21,004 bases of DNA from Coptodactyla brooksi (Eukaryota; Arthropoda; Insecta; Coleoptera; Scarabaeidae). The translations under genes were made by a program, and so were the position numbers. Below the pieces are notes generated by a model. That model was not told the DNA's origin, ran no database searches, and was given only the letters and a program-made list of their open reading frames with translations. Below, in pieces: positions 18,390 to 21,004 of this stretch. The DNA lies in NCBI GenBank assembly GCA_033557675.1, contig JAWQRM010000617.1:1-21004 (forward strand), written 5' to 3'. Position 1 is the stretch's first letter. Each line of letters opens with the position of its first letter.

Positions 18390-20400
18390 TTAGTAGTACA
18401 TATAATTCAGATTAAATCTAATTGGATAATTTTCCACAATAAGAATATATAACTAAAAGCGACACTTGGGTAACACAGTTCATTTTTGAGAGAATTGGAA
18501 ATACATCCAATTGCATATTATTGACTACGAATTTATAGTTGTACATTGATCGTTCAATTTCATTCACCCGACAGCTAAAACTGTGTAAAATATGCGACAG
18601 CAAAAATACAAATGGTAAGCTATCCAAATTATTTATTGGATTAAAAATATTTTATATTTTGAAATTTGTGAACATTAAAAAATTCTGTTTCACGGTTTAT
18701 ATTAATAAACAGTCAAACATTTCTGTAATACGCAAAATATTATTAAACAACAATAACCACATTGATGCTAACGTAACTCACGTTTTCCTAATTTTCAATT
18801 CAAGTTTCCCACTCGGTTTGCATAATCATTTTAAAGGAATTTGCTCTTCAAGTTCACCGGTCCCTTGCAGTAATTACTCAACCTAATATGTAACAATATA
18901 AGCAACAACTAAAACGTAGCAATATAAAAATATCTAGCAACACTGCACAACAATCACTAAATTATCAAACAAAAACATCCGTCAATATTCTCCTAATACA
19001 AGAGTAACAAATCATGACCAACAACCCAAACAAGAAAATAATAGTCTGACGTGTAAGAAGCTTCTGAGGATCTAAGAAGCCGAAACCGTTCAAACTAAAT
19101 AAAAATAAAATAATAAACAACAATATTTAAAATAATTCAACAATATCGACAATTATTCACCCTGGTTACAAACAGAAACTAAACAAATAGAAGGTTTTCC
19201 TGAAATTATTACACATGATGACAAATATAGTGATACACATTTCAATTCAGGCGATTACCTCAATCATTAGTACACATTTCAAATTTTTTCTGTACCCTTA
19301 ATCTTAGTTGTACATAAGTATATTTTTTAGTAAAATCTCGTAATTCTAGTGCGTAAGGTATTTTCTTGAATAATCTCATTATTCTTGTTGTTTCCTAACT
19401 TATTTGGAGTTTATACATATCCATAGAACTTTCTCTCTCACTATACAAATTTCTGCCACTGCTACGAGTGCCTTGCGCCTAACTTTACAGGCCACCCACA
19501 TTACATCTAAAAACGTGTAAGACATTCTAACGACGTTCAAATCCACTACGACTGCTATGTGTTTGGAATACAAAGTTATTCCTGTTAAACACAACCCCAC
19601 GACATTGTACTTGAGAATTTTGATAGAAATGTTATTAGGGCTTGGCCAATTATTAGCTGTCATCGATTCATCATGGTGAGAACATGTGATCAATAGCAAT
19701 TTAAGCTAATTTTTGATATTGACGAAACCTAATTGTGTCTAGTTACGCTCATTGTTTACATATTAAGAAATATTGCTGAATTTCACCATCTTCTAAAATT
19801 AGTTCTTCGTCAAATGAGTTCAGGGTGCATTATAAATTAATAATAAACCTTTTTCAATAGCGTTATTATCTTTTAAAAATTGCCGTATTTAATTGACACA
19901 AGTATCTTTAAGACAATCTTTATAAGTTCTTTTCACTAGCTTGTTGGCAGCAAATAAACGATATCTCCCAAAGTTCGTTAATATGGCAATCCGTAACAAA
20001 ATAGAACGTGTTTGTTTATTCTGAAAAGAACGTAGATACGTAGAACAACGTTATAATATAACCTTGCAGATCAAGTTTTAATACTAATTGTCGGTTTAGA
20101 TCAATAATATGGGAGTTTCGTACAATTATTTGATGTTGGTAACAATTTCAAAGTGCCATGCGTCATTAACGACGTGCATCATTTGTTTAAATGCCTCGAC
20201 TATATGTAGAAAGATAATGCAGATAATAATTTACAGTATTAACCGATTTAGAAATATTGAAATAAACATTTTAATCTCAATTAGCCATTCCACATCTACA
20301 GCGGAGATTAAAATAATTGAAATACAAATATATTTATTGCATAAATCCGAGTTCGAAATAACCCATCAGAAATGTGATCGCATCAATACAGTATTCAATA
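18390..20400. other. AT-rich DNA without a recognisable gene
   Basis: The longest open frames (18539-18886 plus; 19400-19699 minus; 20109-20438 plus) are 99-115 codons, with no family resemblance and no promoter or splice support. I treat them as chance. Confidence 0.5.
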
Positions 20401-20429
20401 GTTTGCAACAAGTAACGCTTGTTGCAAAC
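20401..20429. repeat. Hairpin with 12-bp perfect arms
   Basis: GTTTGCAACAAG and CTTGTTGCAAAC flank TAACG. It is isolated, with no T-run or promoter motif beside it. Confidence 0.9.
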
Positions 20430-20969
20430 ACTAACTAAAGATCGAGGTTTAAAACGTCAGAATTTACATTACTTAGAATTTACGGGAAAAGTTTAAAGTG
20501 CAGTGGTTATTTCTTCATATAAAACTGTACTATATGAAATTGCAGTAAACTAAACTGGAGAATTTCTGTTCCTAACTGAAAAGTTTCATAAACTTCTATT
20601 TTCTGATAAAGTAACAAATGATATACAGTTGGTATTATTTAGTGTAGGTAAGTATTGATTTATACAGCGAAATCCTGGGGCACCAAAAAGGAACAACATT
20701 AAATCTTAACTTTACAAGAGTACCACAGGGCACTAAGCACAGAGAAAACTAACTTTCTTCAACTTGACTACTCTTTTAAAACTTTAGTAAATAGCAAATC
20801 AATCTGGCGAAAGAGGTTTCTTATCATGCACGAGATATCTAAAGAATCGAGAAAATCTTGCGAGATTTATCTACACGTTGTAGAAGGATAACTTTTTTTG
20901 GGTAAAATTAGATTCAATGGATTAGGGTTAGCATTCTGATTCACAGTTTCATTTCTTTGAATATCATTC

Positions 20970-20972
<3 letters not shown>
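20430..20972. other. AT-rich DNA, no feature identified
   Basis: No open frame or repeat of note between the hairpin and the terminal microsatellite. Confidence 0.55.

Positions 20973-21004
<32 letters not shown>
20973..21004. repeat. (AT)n microsatellite at the window edge
   Basis: At least 16 uninterrupted AT units, running off the end of the window. Confidence 0.97.

Noticed and set aside
18539..18886. 115-codon plus-strand open frame
   Set aside because: Lys/Ile/Asn/Phe-rich composition as expected from AT content, with no recognisable domain.
19400..19699. 99-codon minus-strand open frame
   Set aside because: Slightly better composition than its neighbours, but no domain, start context or splice evidence. 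It could be revisited with transcript data.
20109..20438. 109-codon plus-strand open frame
   Set aside because: Ile-rich AT-driven frame that ends across the hairpin at 20401-20429. No similarity seen.

Overview
This is an AT-rich, intron- and repeat-dominated eukaryotic window, most likely from an insect genome. The mobile elements (piggyBac, two mariner families, non-LTR retrotransposon relics) and the low coding density fit an ant, bee or wasp, but the sequence does not fix the order or species. I see no bacterial, phage or CRISPR content. No complete host gene lies in the window.

Layout, left to right. Bases 1-416 hold a GC-richer block with two tRNA-like Pol III promoter units ending in a T-run, probably a SINE. 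A (TA)n microsatellite follows, then about 1.8 kb of featureless AT-rich DNA. A pogo/Tigger-type terminal repeat fragment sits at 2370-2447. A 722-bp TTAA-flanked non-coding element lies at 3117-3838. About 100 bp further on is a structurally complete piggyBac-like element (3941-6267). It has TTAA at both ends and diverged terminal repeats, but its transposase is frameshifted and has lost the whole catalytic core. At 6890-7174 is the best candidate for host coding sequence: a TATA box, a GC-richer leader, the first ATG at 6999 and a splice donor at 7175. It would be the first exon of a gene on the plus strand, whose protein I do not recognise.

Everything to the right may be intron or intergenic DNA. 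It carries a reverse-transcriptase relic on the minus strand (7619-8110), a full-length but dead mariner with long terminal repeats and TA duplications (9305-10615), a second reverse-transcriptase relic on the minus strand (about 11860-13400) containing a dense palindrome cluster, an unassigned coding-like stretch beginning at a splice-acceptor-like site (13768-13983), and a heavily deleted mariner of a different family on the minus strand (about 15330-15849). Beside that last element is a short unexplained open frame. A degenerate repeat block lies at 16189-16331. The last 4.6 kb is nearly empty and ends in a (TA)n run.

The window reads mainly as a graveyard of transposons next to one gene start. 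The items most worth checking are the first exon and its possible partner exon, the core-deleted piggyBac element, the palindrome cluster at 12337-12438, and the open frame next to the deleted mariner. I found no clear evidence of a new multi-gene system.
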